Below, one piece after another: positions 23,604-34,739 of a stretch of 64,000 bases of DNA. This DNA is from Diploptera punctata (taxonomy: Eukaryota; Arthropoda; Insecta; Blattodea; Blaberidae), in the NCBI GenBank assembly GCA_030220185.1, contig JASPKZ010003844.1, positions 5,866,501 through 5,930,500 of the forward strand, written 5' to 3'. The first letter of the stretch is position 1, and each line of letters opens with the position of its first letter. The notes below the pieces were generated by a model. The model was not told the origin of the DNA. It searched no databases and saw only the letters and a list, made by a program, of their open reading frames with translations. Both the position numbers and the translations under genes were made by a program.

Positions 23604-23760
23604 TAAAACCAAATGAGCTAACTCAGGAGATTTCAACTATGGAAAAGAGATATCAAGGCAAATGGAATCCTAATATGCTGGCCGATTATTGTTGAACCAT
23701 CAAGAGGGATGCTCCACAGGCGAAATATAGCAGAAAATCGTCATTTATTTCTGTCTAGGT
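23604..23760 (+). pseudogene. Fragment of a multicopy arthropod protein family
   Basis: The plus strand reads NELTQEISTMEKRYQGKWN then PNMLADYC, a stop, and KRDAPQAKYSRKSS. The same motif order occurs in the longer pseudogene at 28995-29775. I know this as a common multicopy arthropod protein block of unknown function, probably TE-borne. It starts directly at the end of the tandem array. Confidence 0.65.
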
Positions 23761-24410
23761 GAATCTAAATGTTCGAATATTGTGTAGTTACGAATGTAGA
23801 AAACATTAAAGTGTTTGAAATTATAAATTTCTGTCTCTCGGAAACCTTGCGTGATGGAGAAAAGCCGATATCATATTTGAATTCAGGAGAATAAATACTA
23901 TCAGAATCACATATTTTTCTTCCTGAGACATTTTTTTTTTTGCACAGTGATACGTGCAGTGATACGTGATGTAATTATTTTAGAGTTGACAACATTTAGT
24001 CTATGGTACAAACAGCAACTGGCTGTTCATCTTCTAGCGGTAAGAATATATGCTGCAATTATTTTACGGTTATAGCTGAAATTAACTATTTTATTTAAAT
24101 TAAGCAAATACATCCCAAGTTCAACAAGTGCTATTCACATCAATATATCCAAAAATATCTACGCATTATCGACAAAGTAAAATATCTTAAACGTTGCATA
24201 GAACAATTATTTTTACTTACAATAACAGTCAGATAGTGCAAAATGAAAAATATAATCTTAAACCTCAGCACCAGAATAGTCTCCAACAAAGGATTGTTAC
24301 AATAATATTATTGTATTTTTTCCCTACTCACAGTTGGCCTAAAACGCTTGTAAATTGTAGTCACGCGTTTGTTATTAAGTTAGCAGTATGAGAAGTTGAA
24401 CAGGATAAAG
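23761..24410. other. Spacer with a stray array fragment
   Basis: 23986-24045 matches the array monomer (ACAACATTTAGT.TATGGTAC, then CAACTGGCTGTTCATCTT). The rest is AT-rich with no gene. Confidence 0.6.
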
Positions 24411-24412
24411 TA

Positions 24413-24980
24413 CGGGGTGAATCATAAATATGGCTATACGTTTGATCGCATTGTGTGATGAAAATATTACCATTACAGAAAATATGAAATTACCGTTGGA
24501 AAGACAATTATTCAAATTACAACAATGGAATAAAACAAAACAGTGTAGAACTTACGTCATTAGTCAAAATGGCGTTGAATATGCAACAGCAAATTACAAT
24601 TGCTGCATGGGCAATAACGTATGCTAATGATCGTGAGGCCGCAAGACGAGCAAGGCGTGAGTTTAATGTAGCATTGCAGCCGTCGACTGTGGAGAAGTGG
24701 AGAAAACGACTACTGGAAACGGGAAGGATGCAGAAAATCAAACCTCCTGGAAGGCCTCGCATTAGCACGGATGCAGAAACAACGAAGAGAATTGTGGAGG
24801 CGTTCGACGCTAGCCCACAAAAATCAACCTGCCAAGCTGCACGTGAGTAGTGATTTGTTTTGTTTTGTTCTATTGTTGTAATTTGAAGGATTCCCTTTCC
24901 AATGATCATATTTCCTTTAATAATATTTTTTTCTTCACAAAATGCGATCAAACGTATAGCAATATTTCTGAATCACTCTG
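24413..24980 (+). mobile_element. Short Tc1/IS630-like element with long TIRs
   Basis: The left end CGGGGTGAATCATAAATATG and the complement of the right end, CAGAGTGATTCAGAAATATT, start matching TIRs of roughly 130 bp that also share GCTATACGTTTGATCGCATT. Flanking TA dinucleotides at 24411-24412 and 24981-24982 fit a TA target duplication. The interior holds only the N-terminal part of a transposase. It is a deletion derivative of a larger element. Confidence 0.8.
24569..24850 (+). CDS. Truncated transposase: helix-turn-helix DNA-binding part
   Basis: 93 codons from an ATG. The start ALNMQQQITIAAWAI and EAARRARREFNV, then WRKRLLETGRMQKIK and PPGRPRISTDAET, match the HTH region of arthropod Tc1/IS630-like transposases. 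These proteins read ...W..RY....EAARRARREFN........T...W..RLLETG....K...GRPR. The DDE catalytic domain is absent: the stop comes just before the right TIR. The frame is intact, so a small TIR-binding protein is conceivable, but a fossil is equally possible. Confidence 0.65.
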   Translation: MALNMQQQITIAAWAITYANDREAARRARREFNVALQPSTVEKWRKRLLETGRMQKIKPPGRPRISTDAETTKRIVEAFDASPQKSTCQAARE

Positions 24981-25001
24981 TACTTTCTAACTCCATAGCC
25001 G

Positions 25002-25336
25002 AAAGGCCTAGAATTCCCTTGGCCTATCAGCCGGCTGCTGGCTTCATATCCAAATGTGTTAAACACGGAGGTGGACGATCATATAGCCAGTATTGAGGTG
25101 ATATTTGTTAAGCATGTTGGATCCCCAGCTTTTATAGCCGGTTTTCTCAACCTGGAGCCGCTATTTGTTGTAGCTATCCAAATTTCTCACATGCTGGGCG
25201 GACGTCCGACCCACACTGGTCGAAATTCCATGAGAAAAATTTCTTTCTTCACGGGACTAGTCCTGTGCAAGTCTCCTAGATCTGCACCAAGGCACCATCC
25301 CTTAAACCATTCGACTATAGCGCGGGACACATGGTT
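25002..25336 (-). repeat. SINE type 3
   Basis: The head on the minus strand is TGTCCCGCGCTATAGTCGAA, then a body with GGCTCCAGGTTGAGAAAACC, and a tail with AGGCCAAGGGAATTCTAGGC. Diverged from 12946-13262. Confidence 0.65.
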
Positions 25337-25620
25337 TTTTTTTACCGGCCTGAAATATGTTGACAAAAGTAAAACAGCGATCAAGATAAATAAAAAGTAG
25401 GTGGTTCATGGCAAAAACGCATGGAAATCTCATTCATGTTTGCTTGAGCCCTGTTTCAGTAATGCAATGCCATACTGTCTGGTATTGCCATGGGCCCAAA
25501 ATTAAGCCCCAATGAAATAAATGTATTGCCGCTCCCAATGAAAAGTCAACAAGAACCAACTATGATAAACGTCATAAGAATAGTGTCGTATAAATGCCGG
25601 GGGAAAAATCTCTATTGCGC
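25337..25620. other. Unassigned spacer
   Basis: No gene recognised. The frame 25490-25774 runs into a SINE. Confidence 0.4.
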
Positions 25621-25862
25621 GTCAGTCCTAAAAGGTCCTTGGCCAACCAGCCAGCTGCTGGCTTCACACCCACACGTGTTATCATATTCATCCAGTATAG
25701 GAGTGGCATATGTTTACCATGTGTCACCCAACTGTTATAGCTGGTTTCCTCAACCTGGAGCCACTACTTATTGATGTCACCCAAATTCCTCACGATTCTG
25801 AGGGTGCAACTGCCCCGTAATGCTGAAATTCCCTGAGAAAATATATTCCCCTACGGGATTAG
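25621..25862 (-). repeat. SINE type 3, headless
   Basis: Body and tail shared with 25002-25336 (AACCTGGAGCCACTACTTAT on the plus strand). The tRNA-like head is lost. Confidence 0.6.
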
Positions 25863-26197
25863 AGGAAGCCAATGGGGTAATATTTGGTACCAGGGGTGTA
25901 TATAATGTTGGCTGGTAAACATCGGTAAGAACCTGGGAAATGCCATTTATTCCTGCCCGTTCTGGGTAACGTCAAGGATTCAAGGATGAAAAGCTAGTTT
26001 CTGACGCTAAAATTGGAACGGGTCAGCTAGGGAAGACATCTCTGGTATAAAACATCGATCCTGCAAGATCGCTGGGGGTTTGGCGCTGGGTTAAAACACC
26101 TGCCCAGTAGAAAATACTTGTTACAAGATCAAAATTTTACCTGGAGGAGGAGATACATTTTGAATTATATAATTTATAAAATGAAAATGATGTGATG

Positions 26198-26233
<36 letters not shown>

Positions 26234-26479
26234 TCAATAGATTGGTTTGGGCCGGACATGTCATAGTATATGCATGAATAATAACAGAATTAACAAAAAA
26301 AAAGTGTATACCGGTAGTGCACAACCTTCGGTAACTAGGAAAGTGAGAAGGTCTAATATGGGAGGATGGCATAATTGAGGATATCAGGACTCTGGAAGAA
26401 GCAAAGAAAGATAGAAAGGTCTGACGATAGCGTTTTAAAAGGCAAAGGGCCACAAAGGCTGTCGTGCCATTTAGATAAT
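25863..26479. other. Unassigned, with (TA)n
   Basis: 26198-26229 is a TA microsatellite. 26240-26460 has weak LINE-tail resemblance on the plus strand (RLVWAGHVIVYA), with many stops. Confidence 0.35.
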
Positions 26480-26565
26480 GAGTGGGATTAAAACCGGCGC
26501 AAGTTCTTTAGCTCTGCACCAAGGCATGGCATGGTGACTTAAACCGCTAGGCTATGGCGGGGCAT
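26480..26565 (-). repeat. SINE type 3 head fragment
   Basis: The minus strand begins GCCCCGCCATAGCCTAGCGG and keeps GCACCAAGGCATGG-like spacing of the type 3 head. Truncated. Confidence 0.5.
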
Positions 26566-28994
26566 ATAATCCCAAAGGTGGCATAATTTTGTCATGCTAT
26601 GCCCCAAACTAGAACTATCAGTACAGCTTACAATCGTCGTTTCCACAAGCACCACTTGCGTCCGGCAGAAAGATCCACATTTCTTTCGGTACGATCCGCC
26701 TTGCATCTTGCACGTTAATGCACACAGTCTGTGGCAGAAACATGTCTTGTTGAACAGGTGTCGATGGGAAGTCCAGAAACATTCTCCACTCCCTCACCCT
26801 TATGAGTTCCTGTGAAATTTGAAATCAATACACCTAGAAGCTTCGGACCTCCCCTGAGGTGACTGATTTGTTCCCACAACTGAAATATCCTCTTAAGGTC
26901 AACAGGTTCCCTGAAATTCGTTGGAATATCGGTTCTCCGAACGTCGCCAGGATGAATAAACACAACCTTGCTGGTGGCGTCCTAGGACTGTCAAACATTT
27001 GGCAAACGGTCCAAACTTTTGCCCATATTATAATGAAGGAAATGTGATGGAAATTTGCCTATGGCCTCTGTAAAATTTCATAACATAAGGAACAGTAACC
27101 AATTAAATGTAGTTCAATATAAGGGTACGTTAGATAAATCCCGTGTAGTTAGGTTAAGTAGAATCTGATTCACGTCACTTTTAATATTTCTCTCTGAATA
27201 ACGACTGCAAAAACAAGCCTACCTTAACTTTAATATTCCGTAAATAATAGTTAATATATATACATTTTCCCCAACATTTGGCACGACATTACAACCGATC
27301 TAAACAGCTAGTTTTTCCCCATTTTTTTAAATTTTATCATAATTATTAGTTTCACTTATTTTAATATAAACATATTCCATTACAAGGTGCCGAAAGTTGA
27401 ACCCCTATCTCCAAAGGTAAAAAAATCTCCTAACATTGTTTTGGAATGCTCAAGACTTATGAAGTGTATCCTCATATCTAGTCAATAAACAGATATTACA
27501 AATAATTTGATAACCACGATTAGGATTCTGCAGTATAATCTTCTCTTCATTGAGTTTTATATATGATTCATTGATGCTATGAAATGTTGAATAATATATG
27601 GATACTGGTAATGAATTTCATGACACATAGGGGTTCGAAGTGAAAGTATTCGATGCATTTGTATACAAACAATATAGCCAATGGCAGACCATAACCATAC
27701 ATTCGCCAATTGCTATAAAAAACTGTTCGATTGCGGCAGATCATAACCATACACTCGCCAATTACTCAAAAAAGTTTCGATTGCCAACCCATGTTTACTG
27801 AAGTGATACACCTGATATTTAATATCAGTAAATATGACCATATGTCTTCATTCTTCCCGAACTTTGTTTCATAGATCGTAAAAAATGTATCAACTTACTC
27901 TATTCCTTAAAATTATACATATCTCTACACCAAGCTACTTGTCCTCTCGCTTTTATCCCCTATCCTCCAATCACAATTTGAGTACATGATCGCAACAAAT
28001 CCTGCTACTTGACATCCCTCAACACAAATCTATCAATATTCTACTATCTATACCATATTCACCGCTAAACTCTTGAACTCCTCAAGAGAAGAGCCTGCCA
28101 CCAGACATTAGCTTCCTTTAAAATAAATTTAAATACATTTCTTTTGTAATTGGTCTCTCAGAGGATTAATTGAGGTCCCTGATTAATCGCTTTTCTAATA
28201 ATACCGACTTTATTCATTTTATATTTGCTTATAACACTAGCCAACAGTGAAAATGTAACTGGAATGAAGTACATAGTCCACACTGATAACAAACACGACA
28301 ATGAAAAGCTCGAATTAGCTCTCCTTTCCAAGTTAAAGGGGGTGCGTTTAACCCTTTACAATTATGATTTTGTTTAGGTTAATTTCAGGCAAGCAGCTAC
28401 AGTAACATCACTATATATCCTACGATCATGTTTTGAACCTCATTTCTTCAGAAAGAACAGACTATTAAACGGTACAATTCAAATGCCCCTATCATGTACC
28501 CGAGGCGGGAACAATTGATGAAAATTGGGATTTTTTTCTAAAAATCCTTGTTTCTAAATTCGGCCACCCTGCACCCCCTGTGTTAGCGCCCAGATCTCGA
28601 GATCAACTGAAATATACGAAGAGGTACACGCAATGTGTGTGCAAAATTTCAATCTTCTATGTGAAAAAGTAAGACCAAAGTAATGACATCATTACTCCCT
28701 ATGCCTCGATGCAGAAGAGCGTAACGTAACGAACGTGTTTTACAATGCATCCACGCTTGAAAAAAAAAGTAAAAAACTTTACTAGAAAATTTTAAAGCCA
28801 ATACTTACATTACTCTCTTTTGGGACTAATGGCAGATATGGGCACTAACTAAAAAGTGTTGAGTGGAGGTTGTTTAACGACTCCTCCAAAATAACTCTCA
28901 AGTGCATCCTACTGCATAATGGCAACGTGTTTACCATCGATTCCGATTGGATATGCATCTTACATGAAATAAACACATGTTAATATGAAACAAT
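26566..28994. other. Long stretch without recognisable genes
   Basis: No protein or tRNA recognised. A ~55 bp imperfect direct duplication lies at 27680-27787 (both copies contain CATAACCATACA.TCGCCAAT and TTTCGATTG). The frames 26594-26815, 26715-26963 and 26859-27047 overlap each other and match nothing I know. Confidence 0.4.
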
Positions 28995-29775
28995 TGTTAT
29001 TGAGATTGAACTATGACAAGTTTAAATGGCAGATTTCCAGGGATCTGAAATTATAGGCATACTACTTGGGCTACAACAGGGCTATACCATGTTCTGTTGC
29101 TTCCAGTGCCTCTGGGATAACCGCGCCATAGCACTTCATCATAAAAAGAAAGATTGGCCTAACAATTAATCACTTGAACCAGGCCTCACAATATTATGCA
29201 AAAAGCACTTGTCGAATTCAAGAACATTGTTCTACCTATTCTTCATGTAAAATTGGGCCTAACGAAAAACTTCGTTAAGGTCATGGACAAAACTGGGGTA
29301 ATATTTATCTATTTGCGCCAGAAATTTCCACGGCTTAGTGAGACGAAAAAAAAAAGGAGATTTTCGTGAATCCCCAGATACGGAAAATGCACAAAGATGA
29401 GCATTTCAACACCATCCTGACAGGTAATGAAAAGTTAGCTTGGGATGGACTTTGTTCAGTGTCAACAAACTTTCTAGGAACTAAGAGGGCAGAAAACTAT
29501 AAGGATATTGTGGCAAATCTTCTGCACTACTATGGTAGACGGGGGTGTAACATTCCTTAAAGTTACATTTCTTAGATTCCCACTTGGACTTTTTTCCTGA
29601 CAACTGAGGTGTTGTAAGCAACGAGTACGGGGAACGCTTCCATCAACAAATTTCGAACATGAAAATCAGATATCAGGAAAAGTGGAGTGCATCAATGTTA
29701 GCCGATTACTGCTGGACACTAATTAGAAGAACACCAGCAGAAAATTACAAATGCAAGGCAAACCGGTTGCGCCTT
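28995..29775 (+). pseudogene. Pseudogene of a multicopy arthropod protein family
   Basis: Ordered motifs appear in shifting plus-strand frames: YDKFKWQISRDLK, LGLQQGYTMFCCFQCLWDNR, HKKKDWPNN, VKLGLTKNFVKVMDK, FIYLRQKFPRLSETK, the intact stretch 29366-29560 (NPQIRKMHKDEHFNTI and TKRAENYKDIVANLL), HFLDSHLDFFPDN, GERFHQQISNM and RYQEKWSASMLADYCWTLIR. Several frame shifts and stops break it. The family is widespread in arthropod genomes and I believe it is transposon-borne; its biochemical function is unknown to me. A second fragment is at 23604-23760. Confidence 0.7.
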
Positions 29776-30189
29776 CAGTGGCCTTATAAGGGATAACAAG
29801 GTAAATACATGCATAAGCCCATATAAGCAATAACGTAAAATTAGCATAACTTCAAAACGAGAGCTAATCTTGCATTTTTATTAACATTTTCGTTATCAGC
29901 ACATTCGAAAACATAAAGATTAGCTGTTTCCATGCCAATTACAGAAAAAAAGTAAAATTTTGTTGGCTAGTGTTACTGGTTAGCCCTAGCCTACATGGTG
30001 ATTTTATAGGGATTTATTTTTGTGAAGCATGTAATATTGATTTAATATGGAAGTTTATGCCAAGGCGAATAGATCTCGCTTGATTGGGGCATCGGAAACC
30101 GTATCTCTGAAGAACTCGGCTCAATTCAGGCCCGGAATGAGCCACGCCACTCTGCGCTAACCTTTCTGACCTTGGTTACTTCATACTCA
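29776..30189. other. Unassigned spacer
   Basis: No gene recognised. Confidence 0.4.
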
Positions 30190-30840
30190 GTACTACAGCT
30201 GGTTTATTTCATCGAATATGTTTCTATGTGTATTACGCCATTGCGGAAGGTGTCCTATATTGCGTACTATTGGGTTTCCATGATCATTTATGTTTTGAAG
30301 TATGATGGTGACCCTTTCCATTATGTTAGTATCAATATATGGTACCTTCGTGGCCTCATGCAACTCCGTTATCCTTGTGTAACGCGAGGCCGAAAGTATA
30401 ATTTTGAGACATTTATTTTGCAGTATCTGCAGTTTCTTTTTGTGGCATTTCGCAAGAATACTCAGAGATTCGCAGCCGTAAAATAATATACTACGGATCA
30501 CAGCCACGTGACCTTGATCCTTCGGGACAGTGACGGTGACTTAAAAACGGATATAATAACCTATAGTTATACCTTGATGAGCTTTATTTGTTGTGTGTTC
30601 TATATGTGCTCTTAGTGTAAGTTTTTTATCCAAAATTAAGCCTAAATATCTGACTGAAGTTTCTACTGGTAGAGGTTGCACGCCCATAGTGAGCTGAATT
30701 GGGCAAGGAAAATTCGATCTGGTAAACAGGGCGACTTGCGTTTAACCAGCATTAAATTTAAAAATACGTCCCGTTACATTCTGTAATAGGGGGAATTTTC
30801 TTTCTAGCATCTTTTGAAACATCCCAGAGATGTTGTACTT
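30190..30840 (-). pseudogene. Jockey-like LINE ORF2, C-terminal part
   Basis: The minus-strand frame 30507-30193 reads VIRSILFYGCESLSILAKCH, KKKLQILQNKCLKIILSASR, YTRITELHEATKVPYID. This is the conserved post-RT region of Jockey-clade ORF2 (IRP.L.Y...W......K.LQ..QNK.LR.I..AP.Y.R...LH.....P). Upstream remnants (RYLGLILDKKLTLRAHIEH) continue to about 30840 with stops. RT and endonuclease are missing. Confidence 0.75.
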
Positions 30841-30859
30841 CATCTTATTCTTTAACTCC

Positions 30860-31262
30860 GTTTAACGTATCACCTTGTAGAACATGTTACATGCCTCTCG
30901 CCACCTGGCCTTACAGTGGCACGACCTGTAGGAAGAGGTATTTTTAACTGTGGATCACAAACTACTTTTCTGACCACACAAGGGACACGGGAGAGACTCC
31001 ACGAATGAGTGATCAGCTCAATGCCAGGGACTCCTCTGAGACTACACAACATTAAGACGAAATACAGCATTTACACAAACATGACGAATATGATGATAAT
31101 GATGTCTAGATCATTCGGGGACCGTCTGGGCCTTTATGTTTCCTGGCATGTCTTACACAGGTGAGAAAAAAAAACAGGTAACTTGTCACAACCGGGGATC
31201 GAACCCGGGCCCTCTGCTTATGATGCAGCCACGCTGCACAGAAAACTACAGTGGTGGACAGA
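30860..31262 (-). repeat. SINE type 1-like composite
   Basis: The right part (31090-31262) is a type 1 head and body (GGGATCGAACCCGGGCCCTC, CACAGGTGAG). The left part shares CACGAATGAGTGATCAGCTC with 10860-11205. Confidence 0.65.
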
Positions 31263-31730
31263 TTCTTACAATGTAGTTAATAGTAAAGTTAAGCTAGTGT
31301 GACTCTACAGAATCTCTTCCATTGTAAACGGGGACAATTGTGTATGTAGGCTTACTGGCTTCATTCTTCGCAATTGCCCCCCTCTTGTAAATCCTACTAT
31401 TATTCTCAGAAGTATAATTTAATTAACTGCTATTCTAATTCTTCTAATACTCATTATCACAACACAGTAAGGGCTGAATGTCTTATCGTGGTCTGTAGAG
31501 CAGTTAGTTTTGTCATTTTCTGTATTGAGAACGATTTCATTAAACTATCGATCTTTTCCATAATTTCAGAATGTTTAAGATTCTGATTGATATGGGCATA
31601 TATCTGATTTGAGGGAAGTAGATTATACAGGATATGGTTCAAAAATATATATAAAAAAACGGCAGACATGAAAATATGTAGAAACCGAAATGACGATTGG
31701 AATATTAAGTTACCAGGCATAAATCTACAA
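31263..31730. other. Unassigned spacer
   Basis: No gene recognised. Confidence 0.4.
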
Positions 31731-32475
31731 AAAAAGTGGATAAATTTACATATTTAGGAACGGTGATAAATGCAAATGGGAAAATACAGACTGAAATCAG
31801 TAAAATAATCGCAAAAAGTTTAAAAGTTTATAATTTAACTAAACAATTGATCTGGAGTAAAGATATACCCACCAAGAGTAAAATGGCAATGTACAAAACT
31901 TATTTCAAACCAGTTCTAACATAAGCAGCTGAGACTTGGACATAGGCTATACAAAGAAGGAATTGGGCAGAATCCAAACTACAGAAATAAATTCTTACGT
32001 GGAATGGTACATAAAACAAGAAGGGGTAGAATAAGGAATGATAAAATCAGGGAGATATTAAGTATAGAAAAATTAACAAAATAGAAAAAAAAATAGACTA
32101 AAATGGTTTGGAGATTTAAGAAGAACGGAAAAAGAAAGACTACCACAAAGATTGTTAAATCTCAAAATACAAGGAAAACGACCGCCATGAGATTACACCA
32201 CGAAAAAGATGGATTAACCAAGTGAAGAAAAGCCTACAAGAGGGAAGATATGACTGGGAAGAACAAAAAGAAGCAAAGTATGTGAAGATAGAGATTGTTG
32301 AAGGCGTATTTGGAATCGACCTTCCGAAAGGAGGACACGATAAGAGGATGGTGGCGATGATGATAGATCATACAGGAGATAAATTGGAATACATAAGATC
32401 GGGATAGGGATGTAAGGAAAGCTTATGTCCGCGCGGATATGAACCTACGGGTTCGATAGTACCAGTGAGGTAGTT
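31731..32475 (+). pseudogene. LINE ORF2 C-terminal fragment with 3' end
   Basis: Begins KVDKFTYLGTVINANGKI, then EISKIIAKSLKVYNLTKQL and IPTKSKMAMYKTYFKPVLT, then a stop where the usual YG.E.W follows. Later segments keep RLKWFGDLRR-like and RKRWINQVKKSLQEGRYDWE motifs. It ends with AACCTACGGGTTCGATAGTA. Several stops and frame shifts. Confidence 0.7.
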
Positions 32476-32702
32476 TGTGACTATGTATCATTGAATGATA
32501 ATTTATAGAAGCCAGATATTTTCAAGTTATGTTTACATAAGTCAATAATATGTGGGAACCCTGTAACATAAAGAAAAAAAGAATAAAAGATATGAATTCT
32601 GCGTGTAACTTAACTTGAGAAACTTCATAAGCATCCAGAATTTCGACAGTTTTAATTGTAAGGATTCCAGTGTAAAATGAAAAAAAGAGATATATATATA
32701 TA

Positions 32703-33737
32703 CAGGGTGTATCAAAAAGGATGGCACAAACTTACATGGTCGAAAGTACACGATAATAGAAGCAACAATGTCCCAGTAAACATGGGTCCGCAAACGAGCC
32801 GTTTGCGAGATGATTACGAATGTATGGTTACAAGCCGCCACTGACTTCATTGTAAACATCGTCCTAGTTAGTACAAATTAATTTCAATTTATACTTACTA
32901 TTAATTTTTCATCTCATTTATTTCACAGTTCACTTCACTACTGTGGCCTAGTACAGGCACTTGTTTGGCAATTCTTCTCGTCGAGGTTCCTGGAGAATCC
33001 ATATTTACATCCCATATCCTCAACCTCAGGCGGTAATGCGAGCAGGCCTACCTACTGCTCTGCCGTGTGCCAAACCCCCATTTTCTCTCAGGCGCTGATG
33101 TACGACTTGTACATGTACGACTTTCGGGCTGTCTTCGATCAGGATATGTTTTTTGGTACAAGCGTGTAGCCTCCCGTGCATTGCCGTTAGCCCTACCGTA
33201 CATGAAATGCATATCCGCATACTCTTCGTTACCGTAAGGTTCTATTGTAACTACAACACAGCACAAGTGGAACTCCACAGACGAGACTGATACCTTTTGA
33301 GACTGTGTACTGTATCCGTCCTGTATAGTTCATAGACGAAGAGAATGAAAGCACGGGACGAAGGGGACACAGGAAATTCCAAGCCATACAATGGCAAACT
33401 ACCTGAGAATAAAGGAATACTCATGACGTATGAAATACCTACTGCTTTCATTCACTTCGTCTGTGGACAGTACGTTCTGCGTGTATGGTTTGATTACAAC
33501 TCCACTTCTCGGCAATGTTCGGTTTTGTAAACAAAGAACATAGGACGGCTTCAAGTGCGCATGGAGTAAACCGTACGATGTTACAAACAATGGCGTCAGT
33601 GGCGGCTTGTAACCATACATTCGTAATAATCTCGCAAACGGCTCGTTTGCGGACCCATGTTTACTGGGACACTGTTGATTCTATTATCGTGTACTTTTAA
33701 CCATGTAAGTTTGCGCCATCCTTTTTGATACACCCTG
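32703..33737. mobile_element. Tc1/IS630-like element with ~180 bp TIRs
   Basis: Left end CAGGGTGTATCAAAAAGGAT; the right end is its complement (ATCCTTTTTGATACACCCTG). TA flanks both sides (32701-32702, 33738-33739). The inverted repeats continue inward for about 180 bp with shared blocks such as GGGTCCGCAAACGAGCCGTT. The 1,035 bp total and broken interior make it a non-autonomous derivative. Confidence 0.85.
33026..33278 (-). pseudogene. Transposase N-terminal remnant inside IS630-like element
   Basis: The minus strand reads EEYADMHFMYGRANGNAREA then TRLYQKTYPDRRQPES. After a frame shift it continues VVHQRLRENGGLAHGRAVGR. This matches the N-terminal domain common in arthropod transposases (..YA.MHF.YG.ANGN...A..LY...YP.R..P.......RLRE.G). 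No catalytic domain follows. Confidence 0.7.
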
Positions 33738-34029
33738 TATATACCTGATTCTTTACCTGAACCCTTTATATATGTTCGAAAAACTAAATTGATTCAGTAG
33801 TTCGAAACATGTCTTTGCCTATTGCAATTTTACTTGCAAACGTCTTTAATTCTGTTTTATTAGACAATCAGTAAATCTATATTAGATTTATTCTATTTTA
33901 CAATTCTGAATTTTCAAATCAACCCTTTACCGTTATAAATGTATTTATGTTTCCAATTGGACGAAGGTCATATAGGCAATGTTAACAACAAATTGGAACG
34001 TTTATTGTATTTCAAAATTTCTTAAGAAA
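33738..34029. other. Unassigned spacer
   Basis: AT-rich; nothing recognised. Confidence 0.4.
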
Positions 34030-34145
34030 AAAATGCAAAATGTTAAGATATCAACCTGCAGGAAGAAGAAGACCAGGACGTCCACTCAAAAGACTTCTGG
34101 ATGGTGTTTCTCTTGAGGCCGAAACAGGTCAACAAATGGCCTAAA
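34030..34145 (+). pseudogene. LINE 3' terminus
   Basis: The plus strand reads MLRYQPAGRRRPGRPLKRLL then DGVSLEAETGQQMA and a stop, with an ATG-repeat tail. This is a LINE ORF2 end of a different subfamily from the neighbour at 34180. Confidence 0.65.
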
Positions 34146-34179
34146 TTCGTGAATGTACTATGATGATGATGAAAAAAAT

Positions 34180-34510
34180 GCCAAAAATTATAATTGTTAA
34201 CAGTGAGCTACATGCTCTCATAAGAAGCCAGCTATAATAAGAACAATTAAGACTCGTAGACTGCATAGGCAGGGCATATGGTACGTATGGAGAATAAAAG
34301 AGGTGCGTGGAAGCTTTTTGTAGGAACCACAAGGAAACGCCCAGTTGGTAGACCAAGAATGAGGTGGGAGAATAACACTAACCATGATTAGAAGAAGTAG
34401 ATTACACAGGGGATGGTTGGAAAACGTTGACTCAGGATAGGGTTGTGTGGAGAGCTTATGTCCGCGCGGCCATGCACCACCGGGTTCGATAGTGCCAGTG
34501 AGTTAGGTTT
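34180..34510 (+). pseudogene. LINE 3' end fragment
   Basis: Coding remnants (RPVGRPRMRWENN-like, then DW.TLTQDR) and the shared end block GGGTTCGATAGTGCCAGTGA. Same family as 1656-2150. It may have inserted in or beside the adjacent LINE end. Confidence 0.65.
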
Positions 34511-34739
34511 AGTTAGTTATAATTGTTAACAAGATATAATATGCATTTTGAATGGATTAGGAATATTTCTCCCTTTCCTAGTAGTTTACAATTTACAGTT
34601 GTAATTACAATAACTGTAATACGGACTACTGAGATGGAATTTACCTACTTAACCAATATTATAAATGAAAAAAAATAAGATAAAGTTCATCATCATTATC
34701 ATGAACAATTCGTTTTAGGCCATGTGGCCTGTACGGTAA

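Noticed and set aside
30172..30486. 104-codon plus-strand frame
   Set aside because: It is antisense to the Jockey-like ORF2 fragment, which has clear family motifs on the minus strand.
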